Source: Deltaproteobacteria bacterium
Lineage (GTDB): Bacteria; Desulfobacterota; Desulfobacteria; Desulfobacterales; ETH-SRB1
Assembly: GCA_003647525.1 (NCBI GenBank)
Contig: QMMZ01000008.1
Coordinates: 1 to 16,988 of the forward strand
Direction: 5' to 3'
DNA: 16,988 nucleotides
Shown here: positions 5,735 through 13,651 of the stretch, in pieces
Layout of the letters: each line of letters begins with the position of its first letter
Position numbering within the stretch: the first letter of the stretch is position 1
Program-made: the position numbers and the translations under genes
The notes under the pieces: generated by a model
Databases searched by the model: none
What the model saw: the letters and a program-made list of their open reading frames with translations, nothing else
Told to the model about the DNA's origin: nothing

Positions 5735-8551
5735 TCAGGATAAGAATTTTTTTAAAAATTGCCCTGTATAAGACTCGTTAATCTTTGCTATTTGTTCCGG
5801 AGTCCCGCATCCAATAACTTCTCCTCCTTCATCGCCGCCCTCAGGGCCAAGATCTATTATGTAGTCGGCTGACTTGATAACATCCATGTTGTGTTCGATT
5901 ACAATAACTGTATTGCCTGCATCCACAAGTCTGTTAAGCACATTAAGAAGTTTCTGTATATCGTCGATATGAAGGCCGGTTGTAGGCTCGTCAAGTATAT
6001 ATATTGTTCTTCCGGTACCTTTTTTGCTGAGTTCGCGTGACAGCTTGACACGCTGGGCTTCTCCTCCCGATAGAGTTGTAGCCGGCTGGCCGAGATGGAT
6101 GTAACCTATGCCCACGTCAACCAGTGTTTGCAGTTTTGATCGTATGTTGGTTATATTCTCAAAAAACTTAACAGACTGATTTACAGTCATATCGAGAACA
6201 TCCGCTATATTTTTGCCCTTGTACCTGACTTCGAGAGTTTCGCGGTTGTATCTTTTCCCGTGACATACATCACATGCAACATAAACGTCCGGTAGAAAAT
6301 GCATTTCTATCTTTATTATGCCATCACCATTACATGCCTCACATCTTCCGCCCTTAACATTGAAGCTGAAACGGCCCGGTTTGTACCCACGCATTCTTGC
6401 TTCAACTGTTCTTGAAAAAAGTTCTCTTATAAAAGTAAATACACCTGTATAAGTCACGGGATTGGAACGGGGCGTTCTCCCAATTGGAGACTGATCAATA
6501 TTAACCACTTTATCGATTTGTTCGAGTCCAACTATATCTTTGAGCTTCCCTGACGGTATCCTGCTGCGATATATCCGCTGAGCAAGGGAGCGGTAAAGTG
6601 TTTCAAGGACAAGGGTGGATTTTCCGGAGCCGGATACACCTGTTATACAAATGAAACAGCCAAGGGGAAATCTTACATCAATATTCTTGAGATTGTTTTC
6701 AGAGGCTCCTTTGACTACTATCTCTTTTCCCTGAATTTTACGCCTTTTTGCCGGCACCTCAATTTTTTTACGCCGGGAAAGATACTGGCCGGTCAATGAA
6801 TTTTTATCCTTTAGAAGTTTTTTGGGTGTGCCTGAAAATACTACATGCCCGCCGTTAATACCGGCCCCTGGTCCCATGTCTATTACATAATCAGAAGCCA
6901 GGATTGTCTCTTCATCGTGCTCTACAACGAGAATAGTATTTCCATAATTGCGCATTTGCATAAGTGTTTCAATAAGACGTTGATTATCCCTTTGATGAAG
7001 GCCAATGCTGGGCTCATCCAGAACATACAGAACTCCCGTTAATTTCGATCCGATCTGCGTTGCAAGACGTATTCTCTGGCTTTCTCCGCCTGAAAGAGTG
7101 TATGCTGATCTGGCAAGAGTAAGATATGACAGGCCCACATTGTCAAGAAAGCCAAGCCTTTCAATAATTTCTTTTAGAATTCTTTTAGCAATGATCTTTT
7201 TTTTGCCGAAAAGTTCAAGATTTTTTAAAAAACTATATGCTTTTGTTACAGTAAAAGCTGTTATCTCAGATATGGTAAGCCCGCCGACTTTTACGGAACT
7301 GCTTCCTTTATTTAGTTTTGTTCCCTGGCATTCCTGGCAGGGACGGAAACTCATATAGTGCTTAATTTCCTCTCTTGCCTGAAAAGAATCCGTCTCCAGG
7401 TAACGCCTTTCCAATTTTGGTATTATGCCTTCAAATGGTTTTCTGTAGTTAAAACGGCGATTGTTTCGTTCAAAATAAAAGGATATTTGTTCATCTCCTG
7501 ATCCGTAAAGAAGAACTTTTTTAAAATTATCCGGCAGATCCTTATAGGGTGTATAGATATCAACGCCATAATGCATGGTCAAAGAATCTAAAAATTCAAA
7601 AAAATGAACTGAATTTCTGTTAGCCCACAAGATAACCGCGCCTTCTCTTAAAGATAATTCGGGATTAGGAATTATCTGGTCAGGGTCAAATACATTTGTT
7701 GAGCCAAGTCCATCACATTTCGGGCATGCACCTTGCGGAGAATTAAAGGAAAAACTGGCAGGTGTAAATTCAGGGTAGCTTATGCCGCAAGTTATGCATG
7801 CTGATTTTTCGTTGAAGATAACAGGGCTTTTACCTGAAACATCAACCATAGCTATGCCGTCTGACTGCGATACGGCCAGCTCTAAAGAATCTGCGAGCCT
7901 GTTTTTAATATTTTTTTTAACAATCAGGCGATCAACAACAACATCGATAGTATGCTTCTTGTTTTTATCAAGCTTATCAATATCCTCTATTTCAGATGTT
8001 TTGCCGTTGATACGTATGCGAGCAAAACCATCTCTTCTAAGACGTTTTAAGAGTTTTTCATGAGTTCCTTTCTGGCTGGCAACAAGAGGCGATAAAATAG
8101 TGATTCTGGTCCCTTCAGGCATTGACATGACTTTGTCCACGGTCTGGTCAAGCGTTTGCGAAGTAATGGGCTTTCCGCATTTATAACAGTGAGGCGTACC
8201 TGTTCTGGCAAACAAAAGACGAAGATAATCATAAATTTCAGTAACTGTGCCAACGGTTGACCTGGGGTTATGGCTGGCTGTTTTTTGTTCAATTGCAATG
8301 GCGGGCGAGAGGCCCTCAATCATGTCAACATCCGGTTTATCCAGGCGTTCCAGGAACTGACGCGCATAAGTAGAAAGAGATTCAACATACCTGCGTTGAC
8401 CTTCGGCATAAAGAGTGTCAAAAGCAAGTGTTGATTTGCCCGAGCCTGACAAACCCGTTATAATAACTAATTTATTTCTGGGCAGTTCGACGTCTATATT
8501 TTTCAGATTATGCTGCCTGGCGCCATGTATTTTTATTTTTTCAGATTTCAT
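5735..8551 (-). CDS. uvrA: excinuclease ABC subunit A
   Basis: The damage-sensing ATPase of nucleotide excision repair; it dimerises, finds lesions and loads UvrB. The 938 residues cover the whole protein. First ATPase half: Walker A GLSGSGKS (33-40), ABC signature LSGGES (486-491), Walker B LDEP (511-514). Second half: Walker A GVSGSGKS (638-645), signature LSGGEA (827-832), Walker B LDEP (853-856). The zinc modules are intact, with Cys252/Cys255 and Cys276/Cys279, and Cys737/Cys740 and Cys760/Cys763; additional CxxC pairs lie at 122/125 and 405/408. The family N-terminus [13 protein letters not shown] supports the ATG start, although no Shine-Dalgarno sequence is obvious. A heptad repeat begins 17 bp upstream and I see no LexA-type operator, so SOS control is not apparent. 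It lies downstream of pdxA on the same strand. Confidence 0.98.
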   Translation of the reverse strand: MKSEKIKIHGARQHNLKNIDVELPRNKLVIITGLSGSGKSTLAFDTLYAEGQRRYVESLSTYARQFLERLDKPDVDMIEGLSPAIAIEQKTASHNPRSTVGTVTEIYDYLRLLFARTGTPHCYKCGKPITSQTLDQTVDKVMSMPEGTRITILSPLVASQKGTHEKLLKRLRRDGFARIRINGKTSEIEDIDKLDKNKKHTIDVVVDRLIVKKNIKNRLADSLELAVSQSDGIAMVDVSGKSPVIFNEKSACITCGISYPEFTPASFSFNSPQGACPKCDGLGSTNVFDPDQIIPNPELSLREGAVILWANRNSVHFFEFLDSLTMHYGVDIYTPYKDLPDNFKKVLLYGSGDEQISFYFERNNRRFNYRKPFEGIIPKLERRYLETDSFQAREEIKHYMSFRPCQECQGTKLNKGSSSVKVGGLTISEITAFTVTKAYSFLKNLELFGKKKIIAKRILKEIIERLGFLDNVGLSYLTLARSAYTLSGGESQRIRLATQIGSKLTGVLYVLDEPSIGLHQRDNQRLIETLMQMRNYGNTILVVEHDEETILASDYVIDMGPGAGINGGHVVFSGTPKKLLKDKNSLTGQYLSRRKKIEVPAKRRKIQGKEIVVKGASENNLKNIDVRFPLGCFICITGVSGSGKSTLVLETLYRSLAQRIYRSRIPSGKLKDIVGLEQIDKVVNIDQSPIGRTPRSNPVTYTGVFTFIRELFSRTVEARMRGYKPGRFSFNVKGGRCEACNGDGIIKIEMHFLPDVYVACDVCHGKRYNRETLEVRYKGKNIADVLDMTVNQSVKFFENITNIRSKLQTLVDVGIGYIHLGQPATTLSGGEAQRVKLSRELSKKGTGRTIYILDEPTTGLHIDDIQKLLNVLNRLVDAGNTVIVIEHNMDVIKSADYIIDLGPEGGDEGGEVIGCGTPEQIAKINESYTGQFLKKFLS

Positions 8552-8567
8552 AAATAGAATATTTGCA

Positions 8568-8662
8568 ACCGTTTACAGTTGTCGGTTTACAGTTCACAGT
8601 TTTTTCAATGAACTATGCAACGACTAAAGCATTTTAACCGGTAACCGTTAACTGTTAACGCT
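8568..8662. repeat. heptad-armed palindromic repeat, copy B
   Basis: Same orientation and nearly the same core as the element at 5619-5723: 8600-8635 differs from 5649-5684 only by A for G. The left arm is ACCGTTT, ACAGTTG, TCGGTTT, ACAGTTC, ACAG (8568-8599). The right arm is AACCGGT, AACCGTT, AACTGTT, AACGCT (8636-8662). The number of 7-bp units differs between copies: about 4.5 left and 3 to 4 right here, against 3.5 left and 5 to 5.5 right in copy A. The right arm overlaps the last codons and stop of pdxA. The two copies bracket uvrA as direct repeats. Confidence 0.8.
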
Positions 8663-9664
8663 ATTTTTATATATAGCCTGTTCAGCAGCCATATTTATTG
8701 CTGCAACAAGGCTTCCTGGATCTGCTTTTCCGGTTCCTGCGATATCATAAGCAGTCCCATGGTCAACAGAAGTTCTAATTATCGGCAGCCCGAGAGTTGT
8801 ATTAACTCCATCGGTAAAGTGCAGCAGCTTAAATGGGATAAGCCCCTGGTCATGATACATGCAGACAACAGCATCATAACGTCCGTTTGCGGCGTGATAA
8901 AACACGGTGTCAGGAGGGAAAGGGCCGGAAACATCAAACCCTTTCCTAATCGCTGAATCTATTGCCGGCAAAATAATTCTTTCTTCCTCATCTCCAAACA
9001 TTCTTTCTTCCCCTGCATGAGGATTTAAGCCTGCTACAGCAATTCGGGGTTTTTTGAAACCAAAACTATAATGAAGAGCGTGCCATGTAATTTGTATGGT
9101 TTTAACAATTCGTTCTTTTGAAAGTTCGGCTGAAACATTTTTTAAGGGAATATGAATGGTTGCAAGAACCACGCGAAGTTTTTCGCCGGCAAGCATCATT
9201 GCAAAACTATCAGTTTTAGTGTGCTCTGCAAGGAGTTCTGTGTGACCACTGAACTTGCTGCCTGCCTTCCGCATGGCCGCCTTATTTATAGGGCATGTAA
9301 CAATGGCACCGATACTTCCGCTGATTGCCATATCTATCGCAGTTGTTATGTATTTTATCATTGCAGTTCCTGTTTGAACTGTGGGTTTACCCCAGGATAT
9401 TTTATCCTTATCAAGTTTGGATAAGCATAAAACATCAATCCGTCCGTATTTATATGCGCCTGAATCAGGCGTTTTAACATCTTTTATTTTAAGAGTGCTT
9501 GACGTGCTTTTTTTTGCAAGTTCCAGCACTCCTAAATCTCCTATTACGAGCGGTTTGCAGGTTTTATAAATTAAAGGGGATGAGAGAGCCTTGAGTATAA
9601 TCTCAGGGCCGATACCAACAGGATCTCCCATGGTAATTCCAATAACGGGGCGATAATTATGCAT
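8648..9664 (-). CDS. pdxA: 4-hydroxythreonine-4-phosphate dehydrogenase
   Basis: NAD-dependent, metal-requiring oxidation of 4-phosphohydroxy-L-threonine, giving the aminoacetone phosphate that PdxJ condenses with deoxyxylulose phosphate to make pyridoxine phosphate. The 338 residues match the family. Seen in sequence: ITMGDPVGIGPE (10-21), SGHTELLA (139-146), and the three metal-binding histidines His171 (TIHIP), His216 (LNPHAGE) and His271 (MYHDQGLIPFK), followed by LGLPIIRTSVDHGTAYDIAG. The ATG has an AAGG 8 nt upstream. The 3' end is odd: the final residues Ser-Val-Asn-Ser and the TAA lie inside the heptad repeat at 8568-8662, so the repeat appears to have replaced the original end. The family's catalytic blocks end well before that. 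SerC, encoded nearby, provides its substrate. Confidence 0.97.
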   Translation of the reverse strand: MHNYRPVIGITMGDPVGIGPEIILKALSSPLIYKTCKPLVIGDLGVLELAKKSTSSTLKIKDVKTPDSGAYKYGRIDVLCLSKLDKDKISWGKPTVQTGTAMIKYITTAIDMAISGSIGAIVTCPINKAAMRKAGSKFSGHTELLAEHTKTDSFAMMLAGEKLRVVLATIHIPLKNVSAELSKERIVKTIQITWHALHYSFGFKKPRIAVAGLNPHAGEERMFGDEEERIILPAIDSAIRKGFDVSGPFPPDTVFYHAANGRYDAVVCMYHDQGLIPFKLLHFTDGVNTTLGLPIIRTSVDHGTAYDIAGTGKADPGSLVAAINMAAEQAIYKNSVNS

Positions 9665-9713
9665 TTATATGACCTTAAGTATTTTTTTTAATGACGGGTT
9701 TCAGCTTATTTAC

Positions 9714-9915
9714 CGATGTGAAGATTTGTGAAAAAGCTATTAGCTATTAGCTGTTAGCTGTTAGCTATTAGCTGTTAGCTGAATGTGTTATCTGTTTGAT
9801 TTTTTAAGCTAAAGGCTAATTGCTAAAAGCTAAGTTCTAAAAATCTTCGATTTGAGAATGGCATCCAACTGACGATAATTTTAGGTGTTTTGAGTTTTTG
9901 TCCAGCCACTAATTA
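9714..9915 (+). repeat. long inverted repeat flanking dnaA, left copy
   Basis: About 200 bp whose reverse complement recurs at 11861-12041. The outermost 24 bp (9714-9737) match 12018-12041 perfectly. Later conserved blocks are CTTCGATTTGA (9845-9855), GCATCCAACT (9861-9870) and AGGTGTTTTGAG (9883-9894). Inside is an array of 7-bp units: six AGCTATT/AGCTGTT units plus a partial at 9735-9781. A facing arm at 9808-9835 is GCTAAAG, GCTAATT, GCTAAAA, GCTAAGT. The arms can pair with each other, so each copy is itself a palindrome. Confidence 0.8.
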
Positions 9916-10499
9916 AATTATGTTTAACTATATGATGATTTATAAGATATTTTATTCAACAGAGACACAAGCAATTTTTTTTGAAAATTAAAGATAATGG
10001 AAGCATTATCAAGCTTTTTGAATAGGATATTATTGTAAAAAATTATGCTGATAATGATGGATCTACATAAAATAGTTGAAGAAAAATCTCATTGCAAAAA
10101 TGTTTGTATTTAGAAGCAGTTGTCTCTATGGTTAAAATATAGATTAATAAAAACAGATGACTATAAATTGTTAATAACTTTTTAACAAATAAGTGTAAAA
10201 CATTATTCTTCAGGTTTGACAGAAAATTTCAGATAGCTTAATCAAGCCACTAAATTTTCACGCGGGTTTTACCAGAAATTTTCAAGTTCTTAAACAGATT
10301 CTTCTATATGTTTCAAAATCTTTTTTAAATTTCTGTTTGTATATTTTCCATAAGTTATATTTATCAAAAAAGCTATTGAAACCTTTCTAACCAATAATAT
10401 TTCTTCCAAACAGTCTGATTTTTTATAGTTTGCAAAGTTGTTTCTTCTATTTTTAATATTATTAACCTTCTTTTTTTGGGATATGGATTGTAACGCTTT
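9916..10499. other. AT-rich region upstream of dnaA, candidate replication origin
   Basis: About 580 bp, strikingly AT-rich, with no convincing gene. Its placement directly upstream of dnaA fits an origin or the dnaA control region. I found no canonical DnaA box (TTATNCACA) on either strand; TTATTCAAC near 9952 is only a poor match. Small motifs seen are TTGTTAA/TTAACAA facing each other (10168-10174/10182-10188) and two direct copies of AAATTTTCA 24 bp apart (10252-10260, 10276-10284). A TTGACA at 10216-10221 has only a weak -10 candidate. A minus-strand frame across 10290-10520 runs into dnaA and is not supported. The origin call is inference. Confidence 0.3.
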
Positions 10500-11849
10500 A
10501 TGAAACAAATATGGGAACAAGTAAAATTATCGATTAAAAAACAGATTCCTGGACACAGTTACAGAATGTGGATTGAGCCTGTGGAGTTTATGGAATGCAA
10601 AGAAAACCGTATCGTACTTTCATGTGCAAATACTTTTTCAAAAAAACGTATTCTTGACCACTATGGTTCAATTATAAAAACAGAAATAAAAAAAACTTCC
10701 GGTAAAGCATATAATCTTGGTTTAGATGTTTCCTGCAAAACCTGTAAAAAAGAGAACTCAGGTTTTGAAAAGGATAATAGTATCCAGCTACCTTTGCCTG
10801 GGGTTAATGTGCGACCATGTAATAGCCGCCTATTAAGAAAAGATTTTACTTTTGATCAGTTCGTTGTCGGCAACAATAATGACTTTGCTTATTTAGCGGC
10901 ACTTGACCTTGCTTCAAAAAAGAATTCGCAGCAAAATTCTTTATTTTTATTATCAAAGACCGGAATGGGAAAAAGCCATCTTTCTCAGGCTATTGGTCAC
11001 CATATATTATCTCAATATCCAATGGAACGTGTATATTATATAACTGCAGAAGATTTTACCAATGAAATGGTTAATTCTTTTAGAACTGGTTCAATTGATA
11101 AATTCAAGCAAAAATACAGGAATGAATGTGACGTATTACTTCTTGAAGATGTGCATTGTTTAACTGGAAAGGAGCGTACACAGATCGAGCTGGCTTTTAT
11201 TCTTGATTATCTTTTTGAGGCAGATAAGAAAATAATTTTTTCAAGCTGTTGCCTTCCTTCCGACATTCCTAAGCTTGATGCAAAGCTGATGTCTCGGTTT
11301 TCATACGGTCTTATTTCAAATATTGGCTCTCCTGGTTTCAGGACAAGAGTCAAAATATTACAGAAAAAATCGAAAAATAATGGGCATAATTTACCTGAGG
11401 AAGTAATCAAATATTTAGCCAGTGAACTGACAGCGGATGTCAGGCAGCTTGAGAGCGGACTTATAGGAGTTACAGCCAAGTCATCAATTCTTGGAGTGCC
11501 GATCGACCTTGATCTTGCGGAAAGTGTAACCCAGAATATAGTCAAGCAACGTAAAAATATTACAATAGATGTCATTAAGAAACTTGTTTGCAAGCATTTC
11601 AATATCAGCATAAAAGATATTATTTCGAGTTCCCGAAAACAAAACTTTGTTCGTCCAAGACAAATAGCAATTTATCTTTCAAGGAGATATACGGATTCAC
11701 CTCTTCAGACAATTGGTAAAAGTTTCAACAGATATCATGCTACAGCCCTTCATTCCATTGGTATCGTTGAACGAGGGCTAAAAGAAAAAGGAGCTTTGCA
11801 GAGACAGGTGGAAATTCTTAGAAAGAAACTTGAATCAAACAAATTCTGA
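10500..11849 (+). CDS. dnaA: chromosomal replication initiator DnaA (divergent)
   Basis: An AAA+ ATPase that binds origin DNA and opens it for DnaB loading. The 449 residues cover all four domains: the N-terminal interaction domain (IWEQVKLSIKKQIPGHSYRMW, about 4-65), a linker to about 110, the AAA+ core from FTFDQFVVG (116-124), and a DNA-binding domain from about 352. Retained are the Walker A Lys158, arginine finger Arg266 (MSRF), sensor 2 Arg315 and RPRQIAIYLSR (385-395). Departures from the textbook form are Walker A SKTGMGKS (152-159) with Ser for the first Gly, Walker B LLLED (213-217) with Glu for the first Asp, SSC for SSD at sensor 1 (248-250), and RYHATAL (411-417) where DHTTV is usual. 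The ATG has only a weak SD. No dnaN or gyrB follows. The gene lies inside a pair of long inverted repeats. The differences may be lineage-wide, or this may be a paralogue. Confidence 0.9.
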   Translation: MKQIWEQVKLSIKKQIPGHSYRMWIEPVEFMECKENRIVLSCANTFSKKRILDHYGSIIKTEIKKTSGKAYNLGLDVSCKTCKKENSGFEKDNSIQLPLPGVNVRPCNSRLLRKDFTFDQFVVGNNNDFAYLAALDLASKKNSQQNSLFLLSKTGMGKSHLSQAIGHHILSQYPMERVYYITAEDFTNEMVNSFRTGSIDKFKQKYRNECDVLLLEDVHCLTGKERTQIELAFILDYLFEADKKIIFSSCCLPSDIPKLDAKLMSRFSYGLISNIGSPGFRTRVKILQKKSKNNGHNLPEEVIKYLASELTADVRQLESGLIGVTAKSSILGVPIDLDLAESVTQNIVKQRKNITIDVIKKLVCKHFNISIKDIISSSRKQNFVRPRQIAIYLSRRYTDSPLQTIGKSFNRYHATALHSIGIVERGLKEKGALQRQVEILRKKLESNKF

Positions 11850-11860
11850 CCGAGCCCTAA

Positions 11861-12041
11861 CTATTGCCTGAACGAAACCTCAAAACACCTGAGGTTACAG
11901 TTAGTTGGATGCTATTTTCAAATCGAAGTTTTTTAGCAGTTGGCCTTTAGCTAAGAGCTAACCGCTAATGGCTAATGATAATACATCCAGCTAACCGCTA
12001 ACAGCTAATGGCTAATGGCTTTTTCACAAATCTTCACATCG
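11861..12041 (-). repeat. long inverted repeat flanking dnaA, right copy
   Basis: Reverse-complement partner of 9714-9915. It starts about 12 bp after the dnaA stop and ends 16 bp before the FAD oxidase ATG. It holds 7-bp units on the plus strand in two sets of four: GCTAAGA, GCTAACC, GCTAATG, GCTAATG (11950-11977) and GCTAACC, GCTAACA, GCTAATG, GCTAATG (11990-12017). The unit number and sequence differ from the left copy, while the unique blocks at 11879-11890, 11901-11930 and 12018-12041 are conserved. The gene that follows lacks a Shine-Dalgarno sequence, possibly because the repeat lies so close. Confidence 0.8.
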
Positions 12042-12057
12042 ACCTGGCTAACTTTCA

Positions 12058-13437
12058 ATGGCACTTGGTGATAAAACTTTCAAAAAGCTTAAAGATATAG
12101 CAGGCAAGTCTAATTGCAGCAGAGCTATGGAAGATCTTGTATGCTATGCTTATGATGCAACTGCGCAGACTTATCTGCCTGACGCAGTCCTGTTCCCGCA
12201 AAATGCCCTGGAAATTTCTGCTATTCTAAAGCTCGCCAATAAAGATAGTTTTTTTGTTATCCCAAGAGGGGCCGGTTCCGGGATGTCAGGAGGATCTCTT
12301 GCCGTAAGGGGGGGGGTTATCCTTGCCATGACCCGCTTTAACCGTATTCTAAAAATAGATAAGGAAAATCTTATTGCCAGTGTTGAGCCGGGTGTTGTTA
12401 CAGGCCGTTTTCATGAAGCTGTTGAAAAGGAAAATCTTTTTTATCCCCCGGATCCTTCGAGTTCTGAATTTTGCACTCTGGGCGGTAACCTGGCAGAATG
12501 TGCGGGAGGCCCGCGTGCAGTTAAATATGGGGTTACCCGTGATTACGTGCTTGGAATAGAAGCAGTTCTTCCAACTGGAGAAATTATAAATACCGGAGTA
12601 AGTACAGCCAAGGGGGTAGTAGGATATGACCTGACCCGGCTTCTTGTTGGATCAGAAGGGACGCTGGGAGTAATTACGCGTATGACTCTCAGGCTTTTAC
12701 CACTTCCCGAGGCAGTCAGTACTATGACCGCTGTTTTTAATAATATGGAAACCGCTGCAAAGGCGGTTTCAGTGATCATTCAATACGGCATAATACCGCG
12801 GACCATAGAATATATGGATAATGCTTCAATTAGATGTGTTGAAGAGTATCTTAATATGGGACTGCCTGTTAATTTTGAGGCATTGCTTTTAATTGATGTC
12901 GATGGAAAAGAGAAAGAGGTTGAAATTACAATAAATCAGATAGAAGAACTTTGTATTTCTCAGGGGGCTGCGAGTGTGGAAAAAGCCAGGACTAAAGAGG
13001 ATGCCGCTAAACTCTGGAAAGCTCGAAAGGCGATCTCACCGGCTTTGTTTAGATATGGCCGGGATAAGATTAATGAGGATATTGTAGTTCCCAGAAACAA
13101 GATACCTGATATGGTAAAAAAAATAGATGGATTAAGAAAAAAAACAGGACTTGTTATGGTGAGTTTCGGCCATGCCGGCGACGGAAATATTCATTTTAAT
13201 ATAATGCTTGATAAAAAGAATAAAGCAGAGCTTAAAAAGGCAGAAGCCGCGGTTGAAGCTCTGTTTGGATATACACTCGAACTGGGCGGAACTATTTCAG
13301 GCGAACATGGTGTCGGTATAACCAAGTCGCCTTATATTCAAAAAGAGATAGGGGCTGTTGAGCTCGGCCTTATGAAAAAAATAAAAAAAATTTTTGACCC
13401 GAACAGTGTATTAAATCCCGGTAAAATTTTTCCTTAG
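12058..13437 (+). CDS. glcD: FAD-linked oxidase, GlcD / D-lactate dehydrogenase type
   Basis: A flavoprotein dehydrogenase acting on a 2-hydroxy acid such as glycolate or D-lactate and passing electrons to a partner or quinone. The 459 residues are the usual length. The PCMH-type FAD domain has VIPRGAGSGMSGGS (67-80), PPDPSS (130-135), TLGGNLAECAGGPRAVKYG (140-158) and LLVGSEGTLGVIT (195-207). The C-terminal oxidase domain has GHAGDGNIHFN, GGTISGEHGVG and the tail DPNSVLNPGKIFP. No iron-sulfur GlcF/LutA partner is in the window, so substrate and electron acceptor are open; the symbol marks the family. A run of nine G (12308-12316) encodes Arg-Gly-Gly near residue 85. The start has no clear SD, and a long repeat ends 16 bp upstream. 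The gene converges on the minus-strand cluster with a 16-bp gap. Confidence 0.85.
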   Translation: MALGDKTFKKLKDIAGKSNCSRAMEDLVCYAYDATAQTYLPDAVLFPQNALEISAILKLANKDSFFVIPRGAGSGMSGGSLAVRGGVILAMTRFNRILKIDKENLIASVEPGVVTGRFHEAVEKENLFYPPDPSSSEFCTLGGNLAECAGGPRAVKYGVTRDYVLGIEAVLPTGEIINTGVSTAKGVVGYDLTRLLVGSEGTLGVITRMTLRLLPLPEAVSTMTAVFNNMETAAKAVSVIIQYGIIPRTIEYMDNASIRCVEEYLNMGLPVNFEALLLIDVDGKEKEVEITINQIEELCISQGAASVEKARTKEDAAKLWKARKAISPALFRYGRDKINEDIVVPRNKIPDMVKKIDGLRKKTGLVMVSFGHAGDGNIHFNIMLDKKNKAELKKAEAAVEALFGYTLELGGTISGEHGVGITKSPYIQKEIGAVELGLMKKIKKIFDPNSVLNPGKIFP

Positions 13438-13453
13438 GAACATTTTTTCAAGC

Positions 13454-13651
13454 CTATTGCATTTTTATGGATAGAGCATCTGAAGATACAAGGTCATTCA
13501 ATATTTCCAGTCTGATATTTTGATCACATTCTATAGAGCAACGCAATCTTAGTGAACAATATTTTTTACATATAGTATCATTGATATCAAAATTGCCAAA
13601 ACATCCCAAATAATCATCAAAAGACATATTATTAGCTATCTTTTTTTTCAT
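13454..13651 (-). CDS. 65-residue Cys-rich protein, translationally coupled to the IMPase gene
   Basis: Function unknown. The ATG overlaps the stop of the upstream gene as ATGA (13648-13651), a typical translational-coupling junction and the main reason to accept it. The product has five cysteines: Cys17, Cys28, Cys32, Cys38, Cys42 (spacing C-x10-C-x3-C-x5-C-x3-C), set in GCFGNFDINDTICKKYC and then LRLRCSIECDQNIRLEIL. The cysteines fill the centre and an amphipathic helix with several acidic residues follows. No signal peptide is present, so it is probably cytoplasmic. Paired Cys-x3-Cys motifs suggest metal or Fe-S binding, but this is inference. It is the last gene of the dnaB-hflX-IMPase run. 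A tract of eight A directly follows the ATG. Confidence 0.65.
   Translation of the reverse strand: MKKKIANNMSFDDYLGCFGNFDINDTICKKYCSLRLRCSIECDQNIRLEILNDLVSSDALSIKMQ

Noticed and set aside
8047..8319. 90-codon minus-strand frame
   Set aside because: An out-of-frame shadow inside uvrA on the same strand.
8552..8600. LexA/SOS operator upstream of uvrA
   Set aside because: No CTG-N10-CAG or similar palindrome is seen before the ATG; the space is taken up by the heptad repeat.
9735..9835. Regular short repeats suggesting a CRISPR-like array
   Set aside because: The period is 7 bp with no spacers, and there are no cas genes; these are tandem heptads in palindrome arms.
9916..10499. Canonical DnaA boxes (TTATNCACA)
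   Set aside because: None was found by eye on either strand; the nearest, TTATTCAAC, has too many mismatches.
10290..10520. 76-codon minus-strand frame before dnaA
   Set aside because: It overlaps the dnaA start, has no Shine-Dalgarno sequence, and is a Lys/Asn/Ile-rich product expected from random AT-rich DNA. I cannot exclude a small protein.
11207..11611. 134-codon minus-strand frame
   Set aside because: A shadow of the dnaA coding sequence, which carries clear AAA+ motifs.
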